Source: Ligustrum vulgare (lineage: Eukaryota > Streptophyta > Magnoliopsida > Lamiales > Oleaceae). Taken from it: a DNA stretch of 64,000 nucleotides. Location: the NCBI GenBank assembly GCA_963555705.1, contig OY743190.1, forward strand, positions 19,661,491 to 19,725,490. The letters are read 5' to 3'. The position numbers and the translations under genes are program-made. Numbering within the stretch: the stretch's first letter is position 1; each line of letters starts with the position of its first letter. Below the pieces are notes generated by a model. It was not told the origin of the DNA. It searched no databases and saw only the letters and a program-made list of their open reading frames with translations. Of the stretch, positions 36,320 to 48,071 are shown piece by piece.

Positions 36320-37099
36320 TGATGTGTTCCGGACCCTCGACAATCGGAGTCATAGCAGGCTTGACGAAAAAATTCAAGTAATTCAAGCCAAAACGGAGTT
36401 AATTGCAAATTGGAGCAAATATCGGAGCAAAAAAGGACCAATTTGATCCTTACGGCCGTAACGCCTAGAAGGTCACGACCGTAATCAAACTACTAGTTAA
36501 GATGCGAGATTTCAATTTTACACTTAATGCTGTAAACAAACTGTCACGGCTGTAACATTCACAGGAAGGAAATCTTACGGCCGTAATAATCTCAATCACG
36601 GCCGTAACATGCGATATTAATTTTTGGGATTTTCCATATTTTGCAGATTTTTAATTCCTTTTCTTTTATTTAGTTATTTTAGTATTTTACTTTAATTAGA
36701 ATACTATTTTGAGCCAGTTAGGGTTGATAGGTTTTTGTTTGCTTATTTATACGTTTTTTCCATTCATTGTATTTGAGATTTGATTTTGATTAAACATTTT
36801 ATTGAGGATTTAATAAAACATATAGGTGGATTCCTATGTTTTTCGAACTTATCAAGATTATCATCTTGTGGCGTTCATCCTGAACTTATCAAATATTTGC
36901 TAAAATATTTGTGGCTTTCAAAACCAGAAACTCATTAAAGAGATTGGACAAATCCTTGTGGCGTTTCGAAAGTCGTGGTTCTTTATTCCGCATCGTCGAG
37001 CTATCGCGTCGTGAATATCGGGTCATGATTCATCTGTCCAACCACAACCTAAGTTCAGAACTTTTCGGCGTTTAATTCTGTGCATCTCGAATCGTATCA
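36320..37099 (+). repeat. 3' LTR of protease-only element
   Basis: Same length as the 5' LTR. Some palindromes that are perfect in the 5' LTR are mutated here (TTAATGCTGTAA, CACGGCTGTAAC), while one imperfect there is better here (CACGGCCGTAAC near 36597). TAACC follows immediately. Confidence 0.85.
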
Positions 37100-37104
37100 T
37101 AACC

Positions 37105-38294
37105 AAATATAATTAAGTAAAAAATTCCTCCATAAAAATTATCTATAATTAAGCCTCATTCCATCATTTGTAGGAAGTAGCAGCAGTGTGAATATAATAA
37201 AAATTAAGTTTTCCTGCTAAAACTCAGCAACTTTTATATTATATATATATAGAAGCTTCCAATTTTAAGGTGTCAACTTTTGGCTATAATTTATCATTCA
37301 AACAGAAATAGTTTTGAGCAACCATACCATAATATGTACTCTTGGAGTAGAACACGATGGATCAAAGTTCCTAGCCGAATTGATGATGAGTCCCACAAAA
37401 ATATTTGGTCAAAAGTTGGTAAAATCCAATTTAAAAATTTCCCATTTTCCAACCGTTGTTACTTGTATCCTATACTGGGTGGCAAGTATGCCTAATGGAA
37501 TTTAGCAAATCTAAGGTAAAAAAATAATTATAATAGGCTCACAAACCTAAATACAGGAATAAATAAAATTAATCATTTAACGCATCCATGTGATCGAGTT
37601 CATAATCATCCACTAATAAAATAATATTTTTTAGAAAAATTTGTGGTTTTGAATAGTATTTTTGGAGAATGTGTGGTTAAAAAATATTTAAAAATTCAAA
37701 AATTATAGGTTTGACTAAGATGAATGGTTGAAATTGAATATTGAATAAATTTAATTTTAAGAAAATGGGCCAAACAGGGAGAAATTCATCATATAAATGC
37801 ATCCCTATATAAATTAATCATTATGCTTGGAACAACCACATATGACGATTTCGTCAATACACCGGTATTATCCAGTACATCCAAAATCTTTTCGCGTCGC
37901 TCGTACTTTTGTTAATACTTGTAGATAATAGAAGCCAATATGTTTGATGGAGATAAACCGCCCTTGTTTGGTCCCCATTTTTTGTAAACCAAATTTATTC
38001 AACACTCAATCTCAACTATCTACTTTAGTCAAGTCTATCATTTTTTACTTTTCAAACATTTTATAACCCCACGTCCTCCCAAAAATACTATTCCAAACCA
38101 TAATTTTTCCCAAATAATGGGTCTCAAATGTGACCTAAACAATATTAAAACCGTCGACACCTTTTTAGATGTGCAATTAAAGATTGACACGGTAGAATTA
38201 TAAGTATATTTTGTTTCTAGGGGTTTTTAGTTAAATAGGTTTGGTAAACAATAACTTTAGTAAAATAGATCTTTCTGTTGAAATGTCCAAATTA
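37105..38294. other. Non-coding spacer, possible MITE near 37960-38150
   Basis: AT-rich DNA with a TATA-rich run near 37240 and two overlapping frames near 37280-37505 that resemble nothing I recognise. Around 37960-38150, GTTTGGTC at one side and GACCTAAAC at the other could be imperfect inverted termini of a MITE, but the match is weak and I found no target duplication. Confidence 0.35.
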
Positions 38295-38299
38295 CCCTT

Positions 38300-39776
38300 T
38301 GAAAATTTGAGGTTGTCTAAATTTTATAAACAGATTGTCACAGACAAGTCTGGACAGTAACCAGTTAACAATAAATCGTTAATCGTTATTTAGCGCAGTA
38401 CCAGATGAATCCTACTAAGGGAGATTCGTCTGGATGGTAAAACGTAAACAATCAGAATAATTTGTGCGGAATTATAAATGAACAAGAACACAATAATTTG
38501 AGCTTAATGTGGAAAAAACCCTAACAGGGAAAACCCACGGTTCGCATCCTGTGAACAAAAATAAATCACTATCTAAGGAAAGAGTTTATATAGATCAATC
38601 TAAACTACAAGATAAATCTACGCATAGACTTTATCAAACATCCAAGAAATAGATCACTCCCTGATCCTTCTGTGGCATGTAATGCGAGATGGCGTCCCAC
38701 CACTCTTCAGTAGTTTTCTTTGAATCTGCAACACCTTTTCAGCAACCTCGAACTCCCGTTCGAACACGATCCAAACCTCCCGTTTGATCTTCACGCTGAA
38801 ATACTTTCCTTCTCTCAGTGATTGAATCCTCCTCCCGGAGTGTTGAAGTCACCACGCGAATGAAGCTTTAATTATTGGCACAATACAAAAATATAACTTC
38901 AAGACTTCTTTTTGGTGGACGTGTAATATTGTAAGCACCACTCGGATTTGTAGTATTTTCACGTCACAAGAAAAACGTCCCCTTTTTCTTCTCTTTATAG
39001 TGCAATTAGGTTTCTTGATTCCCAAGTTTCCTTACTGCACAAGATCTCTATTACCTGGAAAACATGGTATAGATAATTAGTAAAAAGGTAAGATAAATAT
39101 TCTTACTAAATCTTACCATAACCAAGATATAGATAAATCATATAAAATCTTACCATAAGTTAATCAATCACGTGATTAACATAAACATGGACTTCATATT
39201 TTAGGCCCTATCAAGAATTTTCCCTATATAGATTTTCGTCCAACAAATCTTACCATATGCAAAGATAAGAATGAAATATTCTTGACCATATCTAGAAGAT
39301 GCTTACCATATTTTGGATACCTTGACAATCAAGAATAAACACAAAATATTATCAAGAATATTACCAACAAATTTTCGAGATTGTGATCAAGGATTTTCGT
39401 CCAATCAGAATATTTAACAAGACTTAAAATATAATCAAAATACTTATAAGTGATAAAGATATAATTTCAAGCCAAGTAAATCACAATTTTGATCGCAAAC
39501 GATAAGTGATAGACTTCTACCATTATCACAATACTTATCATATCAGATAAGCAACCAACATTATCTTCAAAATATTATCACAATATTTCTTGTCATTATC
39601 ATAGAAGATAAGCAACAAATATTATCACAATATTACGTCCAAGAAATGTTTAAGTAATTTAATTAAACTTAATAAATTACTAAATAAAAATATTTAGTAA
39701 TAAACTAAATTTATCAAATTACAAAAATATAGGAAAATAGAAAATGCCAATTAATATAACTTAAAATAAGTTAACA
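38300..39776 (-). repeat. 3' LTR of the Copia element
   Basis: On the plus strand it starts TGAAAATTTGAGG and ends AAGTTAACA. It contains inverted-repeat pieces such as CAGACAAGTCTGG near the start and GATTCGTCTGG near 38425. It is close to the other LTR, with scattered single-base differences. Confidence 0.9.
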
Positions 39777-39790
39777 ATCTCCCCCTTTGG
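39777..39790 (-). other. Primary polypurine tract of the Copia element
   Basis: On the minus strand the sequence is CCAAAGGGGGAGAT, directly abutting the 3' LTR. Further GGGGGAG-type motifs follow at about 39861-39870, 39877-39890, 40028-40041 and 40180-40189, all on the same strand. Repeated purine tracts in this position are a described feature of Sireviruses. Confidence 0.8.
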
Positions 39791-40246
39791 CTTTTTCTAT
39801 TTTTCCAAAACCTAATCATCTTTTCACAAACGTAGAAAGAAGTAACATGCAATTATTAAGCTCCCCCTATCAAAATTCTCCCCCTCAAGTCATGCATCAT
39901 AATAAGCTCACTTCAACAAATCCATGCATGTAACGAGAGGAAAATAATAAGTACATAAAGGAGAATCAAAATGAACCAAAAGTTACTTCAACATTTAATC
40001 AATCAGAAAAGATGAGAAAAAATACTACTCCCCCTTTTTGGAAGAAATAGGGGAAGCAATCCACGTCTTGTAACCTGCCAATGTAAGCACGAGTAGACAA
40101 AGATTAGGCAAAAATCAGTTACAGACAATAAAACCTGCAAATAAAGGTTGAGTTTTAGAAAACTCTGAAAACACAAATGCTCCCCCTTACTGCAATGCAT
40201 AGAAATTTAATGCAGTAGGATATCTATGTCTCTCCCCAACGACCCC

Positions 40247-41480
40247 TCAAACATAGAATTCATGAAAACATGCAAAATAGATTTCAGTTGCCAATTCTGC
40301 CATCCTGTCCAGTCGTTTTAGGTTGGCCAGACCCATCAATAGGTCTCTAGACATCCAGATATGTGGTTTTTGAGAATCAGCATAGGCACCAGTCAACCAA
40401 GACTTAAAACTGAAAGGTGTAAGCGTACCTTTGGTAGTCTGCATAAGACTGCTAACAAAGGATGAATTATCATACCTGGATCCACCTGGTGTAGTGTATT
40501 CATTTGCCCTTGTACTCAGTTTATTTTTCTTTGTGGTCACCATGTTATTCACCTTTTTCTGTTCTTTCTGTCTGGCCTAACAGTCTCTTCTTCTTCAATT
40601 CTACAGCATCATCTTTGTTTTTAGACCTTTCTCTCTTATCAAATTCATTCTGCTCCTCTGATTTTTTATTTTCAACTCCAGACTCAGATTCCTCTGTTTC
40701 ATCTGGTGTTTCTTTCGAAGAACCTCCAAGCAACTGATCCAGCGTGTCTTTAAGTCTTTTGACACAAACCCTGAGATCAAATACATCTGCCTTTAACCCA
40801 ATAATCTCTGCTTCTAGCTGGCCAATTCTGGTATCCTGGCCAGACGAATCCTGTTTACTAGGAGTGTCACCCAAAACCTGTTTCCTAGTGAGAGGTCTGC
40901 ACCTCCAGTGTTTTCCTGTATCTGACCCTGTTTAACACCTTGGGATTGATCACCAGATTATCCTCTAGTATCTGAATACCCTGATCACGAATCAATTGTG
41001 AAATAATCCAAGGATAAACCAACAATTGATTCCTCTGATTTCTCTTCTTCAACCTCTGACTCTGAATCACCAGATTCATCTGATGTACCTGAGTTCGGGT
41101 CAGATCCATCTACGTCTTCTGCCAATTCATTTTTTAGATTTACCTTTCACATCTTTATCATCTTTTGGCATCTCTCCCTTCGTTCAGACTGTTTGCTCGA
41201 AATTTCTCTAGCAATAATCAATTCACTTCAAATATCAAAGGGATAAAGGTGACTGGTAGGAAGATTATCCAACATAGGTGTCGAATTTGCACCCATAACT
41301 TGTGGCTTGGTGGTAGAGCCGCCTTGGCTTGGTTCTGCTATAGGCTGAGTTGGAATTTGAACTCGTTCTAGAATGAGTAAGAACGGTTGGTGTGGAGGCA
41401 GTGAAGGAGATTTGAAAAGATTTTTTTTTTTTTTTTGAGGAATTTGAGTACAAGTAGAATTCAAGAGATTTCAAATCCAT
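40247..41480 (-). pseudogene. Extra 3' frame of the Copia element (acidic/coiled-coil protein), broken
   Basis: Several overlapping minus-strand frames appear to be pieces of one protein. Reading downward: a Pro/Gln-rich N-terminal part (41464-41228); an Asp/Ser/Glu-rich stretch and a piece with YPWIISQLIRDQG (about 41109-40885); a coiled-coil piece with RIGQLEAEIIGLKAD followed by a charged Glu/Lys-rich region (40874-40545); and a tail with WMSRDLLMGLANLKRLDRM (40552-40247). Frame changes between the pieces show that it is broken. Sireviruses often have an env-like or unclassified ORF between pol and the 3' LTR, and position and composition fit that. I see no convincing transmembrane segment, so I do not call it an envelope. 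Confidence 0.5.
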
Positions 41481-42387
41481 TCCTTGTAGAGAAGGATATC
41501 TCTTGAGAATCCTAGTTTATGCCAATTCCATTTCCTTAAAAAATGGGATAAATATAGAAACAGAATAGGTTAAGAATTAGGAAACAAATAAATTACCAAA
41601 ATTGGGCTCCACAGTCAACTGACTTGTTCTACAAGATTTGCACTTATTAGCCCACAATATACTGCCTTAAAAATAAAGATTTTCAGAATAAAATCTAAAA
41701 TTCGTGAATAAGAAAATTCTAAATGCATATGTATACCTGAGACACATCTGAGCACTTGTTGGCATCTGTTGAGTCAGATATATCTGACAGTAGACAGTCC
41801 ACCACGAGTACGATTATGTTGATTAATGTGCGTGTGTGATCCAAGCAATCCTTAGTCATCCACATACTGCCACAAATCATATGTTTGCCCTGACTTATCG
41901 ATTTGTCACCGTAATGCACAATAAGACCGATCAAAATCTATAAGAAGTGCATTTTCTCAAATCCGACTTGCCGACTTTTTCTATATTGTGGCAATGTCTT
42001 TTGGAGGTGAAAACAGCTTCACACAATCCCCAGAAGTTATCTTACAATATGTTCCCCTTTAGGTTAGAAGAAGGGTATGAACTTGGCTTGGATTGGTAGA
42101 TTTACACAATCCCCAGAAGTTATCTTACTAGGTTTTCCCCTTACTTCTACAATATTACCACATTTATATCAATTCATTGTATTTTGAGGCTAAAGGGTAT
42201 GAACTCGGCTTGGATAGGCAGCCTTCTTTTCCACTAGCCCTGCCCTTGGATAATAAGAAAAATGCGTGCAATGCTATAAGCAAGATTTAGATCATAGGTC
42301 TACACACAGAATATGAAATCTCATCCAGTAACAACCATATGACATAGACAGCAGTGACTTATCCTTAGGATTGTCCAGATTTGAGTG
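41481..42387 (-). other. Non-coding part of the Copia element between pol and the extra 3' frame
   Basis: No gene is visible. It contains the palindrome TCAGATATATCTGA near 41773 and two copies of a CACAATCCCCAGAAGTTATCTTAC block (each within 42015-42130). The nested LTR-B element entered at 42387/42388 after GAGTG (42383-42387). Confidence 0.5.
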
Positions 42388-45300
42388 TGTAGCGATCAAG
42401 ATTTTTACACAATAATAATTATTTTTAATATTTAGAAAATTGTGTCGCTACTATTTCACCCATTGTTTTGAAGTTAACACCGCGACGTGTTCGTCTAGCC
42501 AAGTCAAGAAATATCGAATTTGTTCGATTTTAAATTAAAATCCGAATTTCTAAAATTATATTATTTTAAGTATTATTGTCAAAAGCATTTTAAATTCCAA
42601 TTTTCTTATTTAAATTATTTTAAGTCCATAATATGCAATTCAATTTTTTATCTCAAAATTATTTATTTCTCAAATGTATTTTTCAGTCCAAAATATATCT
42701 GTTTTAAATACATTTTTAATCAAAGTTAGTGCAATAATTATCATAACAAAAAATTCCCATACTTTACACCATTAACCTAATTTGCAATCCACGTTTTTCT
42801 TCCTTTCCATTCATTTATCTAATCACAAAGCCAAACCCACTTAATGAATGATTCCCCTCCCCAAATTATGATGTTCCCCATTCATCAATTCTTTTTCTTT
42901 CTTTTCTATCATGTTTTTCAATTTAAGCAATCATCCTCAGCACTGCTCCATCGCACCATCAACCAATTTGTAAAACCACAGTATTCATCATCATCACCAT
43001 CACTGCTGAATCACCCTCACCTAATTGCTACCACGAAACCATCACCACCAGCAGCTCCATTACCAGACTCCAATATCAATTCACACAATAGCTACCATCG
43101 CAGTTCACTACCCTCAATCATCATCACATGACTCTGTCACACTTCCAAGAAATCAATTCACAGCCAATTCATAAAACCAATCTGCAACATCATCCTAACC
43201 ATAGACATTCACAATCCAGCTACCACAATTATAAGTTGCATCCCCAAACCATAAACACGAAACTTATGTATCATCAGCATCTCCCTCTCGCAGCCAACCT
43301 CTGCCCTTTTACCATAATCACCAAACTTCACTTTCCATTTTTCCATAATCAGATACCACAATACAATTCACTGCCGCTGAACCACTGCCATAACCATTAC
43401 CTTCTGCCCAAGTTGAACTCTAAATCATTTACGGATCATTCTGCACAATCACAGACCAACCGAACCACCACAGGAACACAATCCATCACCACAGCCCACA
43501 TCGCCGATAGAATCACCGCCACCAAAACCACCCACTGCCCACTTCAGTTTTGACAAACAATTGAAACCCAAAACAAGAAATAAACCAAGCCAGTTACTTA
43601 CCTCAAGCGCCGCTCCCTTCGCCGGAATTCCAAACCCAAATCACGAACCCAACTTCAATCTTTAGCCTCGGTTTCGCACTCGAATCCTCTCAAAATCTTA
43701 ACCCTTCCTTGCAGCTACTAACCGCTGCTCTGCGCCGGTATTTCACCGGCAACTCGCCGACTGAAAGGTCGGATTTTGGCGAAGACAGTGCACCTCTTTT
43801 TCTTCCTTTCCGATCGCGAGTGAGAGAGGGTTAGGTCGAGAGTGAGAGTAAAGTGAGAGAGAGAAGATAAATCTGATGTTTTAAAATAATGATTTTCAGA
43901 ATTTGCAAATTAGCCCCCTAAGTTTGAAAAGTGATCATTTCAGTCCCTGAAGTTTTAAATTGTTTCAAATCAGTCCCCAAGCTTTAAAGTTTTGCAAATC
44001 AGTCCTTTCAGCTTTTAAACTTATCAATTTCAACCCTTAAGTTTTAAATGAGTTTTAATCAGCCCTATTGTTTTAAAATATATTATTTCAACCCTATTGT
44101 TTTGAGTTTCCGACTCAACTATCAAAAGTATTCAATTTAATCCCTGAACTTTCAAAATATCTATTTTGTCCCTCAACTTTCAAAACATCAATTTTAGTCC
44201 TCAAATTATAATTTATTGTTTTGAATTATATATTCGATAGACTAAAGTGACTTATTGGCTAAGACGAAGCGTACGGAGAATTTAAAGAAATTGAAGTCAT
44301 TCCCGCTCAACTTTGCACTCGTCGGATTTGAGGTAGACTCGCACTTATTAATTTATTTAAATTATGATTTCATATGAATGTCATGTGACTTGTGAAAGTC
44401 AATTTTTAAGAAAAGCACGTATGTTTTTATAAAAGGTAAATATACCTTATGTTTTTATGAAGAGTAAGTATGTTTTTATGAAAAGAAAATATACTTTATG
44501 TTTTTACGAAAAGTAAGTATACCCTATGCTTCACGAAAATGTTTTTTTGGATCATTGCTATGAAATCAATCTACCAAGATTGTTATGGGTCCCATATGAT
44601 AAGTTATGATATGTTAAGGGGACCGGAATTTTAGTAGCGCTACACATAAGAATTCTTGCCACCTAAGTTCGGTAACATTCTTGTGTCTCCTATGTTTATG
44701 AGGATTTTCCACGAAGTTCGGTAAAATTCCTATGTTTCCATATGTTTATGAGGATTTGCCACCTAAGTTCGGTAAAATTCCTGTCGCATATGTTTATGAG
44801 GATTTCGATCCTATCTTATGTTATGATGCAATTGATCCCTATGAATTTCAGAAAATTATGCTTGGTATACTTACTACATAAGAATTCTTGCCACCTAAGT
44901 TCGGTAAAATTCTTATGTTTATGAGGATTTAGATCTTATCCTATGTTATGATGAAAACTTACTGTTATTATGATTTTACTGCATAAGAATTATTATCACC
45001 TAAGTTCGGTAAAATTCTTGTGTCTCCCTATGTTTATGAGGATTTCAATCCTATCTTATGTTATGCTTTCAAAAGAAATTATGCTTGGCATAATAAAAAT
45101 GTTTTTATAAGTATATGGTTTTCAAAGAGCTGTTTTCAAAGAGCTATTTTCAAAGAGCCTATGATTTGCAAAATATGTTCCGTGCTGTAATGCACAATAT
45201 GAGTTTTATCAAGAGCCGTTTTATAAAGAAGCTCTATCAATGCTCGTTTTATAAAGAGCCGGGATTTATGTGTTTAATCATCTTATAAATTAAATTAATT

Positions 45301-45704
45301 TGCGATGAGTCTACTGAGTATTTCCCCCATGAAATACTCACCCTACTTTTTAACAGTTTTGCAGATTTCGGAGACGGTGGCGAGCGATGAATGATGGTGG
45401 CAATAATCGTTAAACAATTGAAAGTTTGACGTTAATGGTTTCCGTATTTTTTCCAAACAATCGAATAATTTAGAGAAGTTCATTTATTTGAGAAATTATG
45501 ACATTGGCAATTTCTTTACAAAATTAATGGTTCGATTTACTATTTCAAATGGTTTCATAAATGTTTTCAATTTTATCGGCCATTACAGTTTATTTAATGT
45601 TGCCAAAAATGAATTTCAATTATTTCTTCCGCAAAAATATTATTCGAAAAATTTAGACAGAAAATGACGTAGTGAATCGGGTATACGGAACTCGGGGCGC
45701 TACA
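42388..45704 (+). repeat. LTR-B, 5' copy (complete)
   Basis: Begins TGTAGCGATC and ends CGGGGCGCTACA, clearly related to the array LTRs at both ends (TGTAGCGACC...GACGTTACA). Parts in order: AT-rich start, CAC-rich region (about 42940-43560), short GA-rich stretch near 43850, AGTCCCT-type repeats (about 43910-44200), three or four degenerate ATGTTTTTATGA units (44405-44530), the AAGTTCGGTAAAATTC repeats (44640-45060), and a hairpin at 45316-45339. Its open frames in the CAC-rich part are compositional. Confidence 0.85.
44640..45060 (+). repeat. AAGTTCGGTAAAATTC repeat cluster in LTR-B, 5' copy
   Basis: Five degenerate units share the core CACCTAAGTTCGGTAAAATT followed by TATGTTTATGAGGATTT, starting near 44661, 44710, 44758, 44890 and 44997, at irregular spacing. 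The related LTR-C has only one copy of this module (near 47935-47985 on the minus strand). Confidence 0.75.
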
Positions 45705-46537
45705 AGTTGGTATCAGAGCTAGTCTGCGTTTCTGTAGACTGGTAAAATTTTCAAAAAGAATTTTCAAGAAATATTTTTCATTATAAGATTTTTATTGATG
45801 AAGATTGCCACTGCCATCATTTCGCTCCACCAACTCCGAGGTAAAGAAGTTTATAATGTTTAAAGTTATTTCAGTATTTCGAATACTCATTTTATTGATT
45901 TATGAGAAAGAATGAAGAGTATTTCGGATACTTATGATTTATGAGAAATAAGAATGTATTTCTTCGAAAATAATGATGTTGTTATGCTTTGTCATAACTT
46001 ATATGCTTTAATGTATGATTATGAGAAAATTTTAAGAAAGAAAACGAGTGTTGAGCATAATGGGAATAATATGATTTAAGAATGATTTTTAAATAATTTT
46101 TGTCCTCGAGTTAGAAATGATGAACCCTAGATGGACTTTGCATAATTGATTTTAGACATGGCATATATTTATAAGTATGAGTAATCTTTTGAGCCAATTA
46201 AGGTATGGAAGGAAATGATATTGTGATATTGAAAAAAATATGATTTGAAATTGTTATGTTAAGGAATTATGAATGGAATTATGAGATATTTTTGATGATA
46301 TTGAAGTGTTGGAATCGTTTTCAATATTTTAGATCGTTGTGATCAAATGTGGAGTTATTTGTTATTGTGAGTTATGAAGTATGCTTATGTTTTGGGATAA
46401 GTCCAAATTACAAGGGAGACTCTGTTCAGAATTTTATCAATTGAAATTAAGAGCATGATATGATAAGCATCTACTAAAGAATTAAGGTTAGACATGCAAG
46501 TTCATTTACATCACAAACGAGATTTAGTAGCTGATAG
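45705..46537 (+). mobile_element. Remaining 5' internal region of the LTR-B element
   Basis: Homologous to the start of the array internal region, with two informative differences. The site of solo LTR-D is empty here (single GAGAC at 46416-46420). About 300 bp present in the array (5615-5912) is missing at 46160-46163, with GGCA at both deletion ends. Homology stops near 46537, where LOG-linked sequence begins. No coding potential remains. Confidence 0.75.
45708..45719 (+). other. Primer-binding site of the LTR-B element
   Basis: TGGTATCAGAGC lies 3 bp after the LTR, complementary to initiator tRNA-Met. Confidence 0.9.
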
Positions 46538-46868
46538 CAGAGATTTTATTATTTTCTCATAAGGAGAACACACAAGAGTCACACTGGAAAGGAAATACAT
46601 GAAACACACCAAAGCATAAGAGAAAAATGGAAAGATCCTCAGAATGAGAGATGTGTTTCCGGAGTAGCCGTATCCTACCACCTCTGATCTTTTGAGGAAA
46701 TAAAGAAACCTTCAAAGAGGTGTGTTTCGAGAGTAAGAATACTCCGTAATCTACCACCTGGAACCTTTGAGGTACACACAAGATTTAAACATTAAGGAAA
46801 TCCTAGTAAATGGAGGGGTGTCTCGAGAGTGAGAATACTCCGTACTCTACCCCCACCTATTCTAAGAT
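46538..46868 (-). other. Probable 3' untranslated region of the LOG copy, with internal repeats
   Basis: This stretch lies between the LOG stop codon and the point where homology to the LTR-B internal region resumes. On the minus strand AATAAA (46545-46550) lies close to that junction, as expected of a transcript end. Three degenerate copies of a unit containing ATACTCCGTAATCTACCACC recur near 46651, 46718 and 46812 (plus-strand reading). No poly(A) tail is visible. Confidence 0.5.
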
Positions 46869-47522
46869 TCAAAGAGTTAAGTTTACATTAACTGGACTCC
46901 ATTTTCGCTTGATTCCCCTTCCTTGCGACCAATCTATCTTAACCCCTGCTGGATCTTGTATTGAGATATATGACTGCAGCTTATCCAGTAGTTCATCAAT
47001 AGTAGGAGCGGAAATAAGAAGCCTTCTGGAAAATGGAGAGATGAATCCCTGTTCCACAGCATAATCAAGAAAAGTTAACAAACCATCAAAGAAATTGTTA
47101 ACATTCAGAAGTCCAATAGGCTTAGTATGGAGATCTAGTTGAGCCCACGAGGTAAAGTTAAAGATTTCTTCTAAGGTACCAAAACCTCCGGGCAGGGCTA
47201 TAAAGGCATCAGAACCATATAGCATACAAGTTATGCGTTCATGGATGGATAAGGTTTGAACTTCATGCCCTCGTGTTTTGCCTGCAACATCTACCAAAGG
47301 GACAGGTATGACACCGATTACTTTTGATTTCTCTGCAAGAGCAGATTGGGAAACACAACCCATTAGACCACTGCTACCACCCCCATATACAAGAGTGATA
47401 CCTTTTTCCCCCAGTTTCTTTCCAAGATCTACAGCCGCTTCTAGATAACCGAAACCTTTCCCCACTTTTGATCCACAAAATACACAAATAGTTTTGATCT
47501 GTCGAAGTTTTGGTGCTTCCAT
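46869..47522 (-). CDS. LOG: LOG-family cytokinin riboside 5'-monophosphate phosphoribohydrolase, intact intronless copy
   Basis: LOG enzymes release the active cytokinin base from its riboside monophosphate in one step in the cytosol. This 217-residue frame has full family length (about 215-220). It shows VFCGS at 14-18, the nucleotide-binding YGGGSSGLMG at 46-55, HER at 94-96 with the catalytic Arg, and PGGFGTLEE at 111-119. ATG at 47520-47522 is the natural start because the conserved KTICVFCGS follows at once. There are no stops or frameshifts. Plant LOG genes normally contain several introns and this has none, which points to a retrocopy. It lies inside a retrotransposon nest, 55 bp from the end of a sense-oriented LTR (LTR-C) that could act as promoter. 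Among LOG proteins it looks closer to the divergent LOGL10-like branch than to LOG1-LOG8; that placement is from memory and uncertain. Expression is unproven. Confidence 0.85.
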   Translation of the reverse strand: MEAPKLRQIKTICVFCGSKVGKGFGYLEAAVDLGKKLGEKGITLVYGGGSSGLMGCVSQSALAEKSKVIGVIPVPLVDVAGKTRGHEVQTLSIHERITCMLYGSDAFIALPGGFGTLEEIFNFTSWAQLDLHTKPIGLLNVNNFFDGLLTFLDYAVEQGFISPFSRRLLISAPTIDELLDKLQSYISIQDPAGVKIDWSQGRGIKRKWSPVNVNLTL

Positions 47523-48071
47523 CTTTGATAGTAAAGAAGGGAAAACTTACGAAGAAGATGTGATTTTGGGATGCCTTGTGACGACCCGAATTCTCGACCA
47601 TTCGAGTGCCACTAAAAGTGACTCATATCATATTATCGAGACTTAAATAGTAATGTAAAATTATTCAAAAGAATAATTAGAATCCCATAATTTTATTTGT
47701 GAATAAAAATAGAACATAATTTTCTTACATAAAGTTCAACATAATTATCTCATCAATCTTAACCACTTTTGCCACTTCCATGTTGACCGCCTCGAACCTT
47801 CAATTATCTGAAAATGGTAAATATCGTGGAGTGAGATTTATAAAATCCCAGTAAGTATACCAAGCATAAATTTTCTTTTGAAAGCATATGGATCATTTTC
47901 ATCATAACATAGGATAGGATCGAAATACTCATAAACATAGGGAGACACAAGAATTTTACCGAACTTAAATGGCAAGAATTCTTATGTGTAGCGCTACTAA
48001 ACTCCGGTCCCCTTAGCATAATCATAAACATATCATATGGAACCCATAACAATCTTGTGAGATTGATTTCA

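Larger units (their letters stand above)
33973..37099 (+). mobile_element. Complete non-autonomous LTR retrotransposon carrying only a protease-type frame
   Basis: Two 780-bp direct repeats (33973-34752 and 36320-37099) enclose 1567 bp. The pentamer TAACC flanks both outer ends (33968-33972 and 37100-37104), so this is a single intact insertion. A tRNA-Met primer site and a purine tract are in place. The only coding content is one frame with a gypsy-type aspartic protease and an acidic tail. Reverse transcriptase, RNase H, integrase and a recognisable gag are all absent. Mobility would depend on another element's machinery. It resembles TRIM/LARD or TR-GAG-type derivatives but retains protease instead of gag. 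Confidence 0.85.

Noticed and set aside
37280..37505. Two overlapping frames in the spacer as a host gene fragment
   Set aside because: Both are under 75 codons, overlap in different frames, and match no family I know.
37960..38150. Tourist-type MITE
   Set aside because: Termini GTTTGGTC and GACCTAAAC pair only imperfectly and no target duplication was found; mentioned only as a possibility in the spacer entry.
43128..43553. 141-codon frame in LTR-B and its longer version at 49963-50493
   Set aside because: The two LTR copies end differently because of a 7-bp indel, and composition is again CAC-rich, so it is not a conserved gene.
47374..47601. Second gene overlapping the LOG start
   Set aside because: It is an alternate frame of the LOG leader and N-terminus with no homology.
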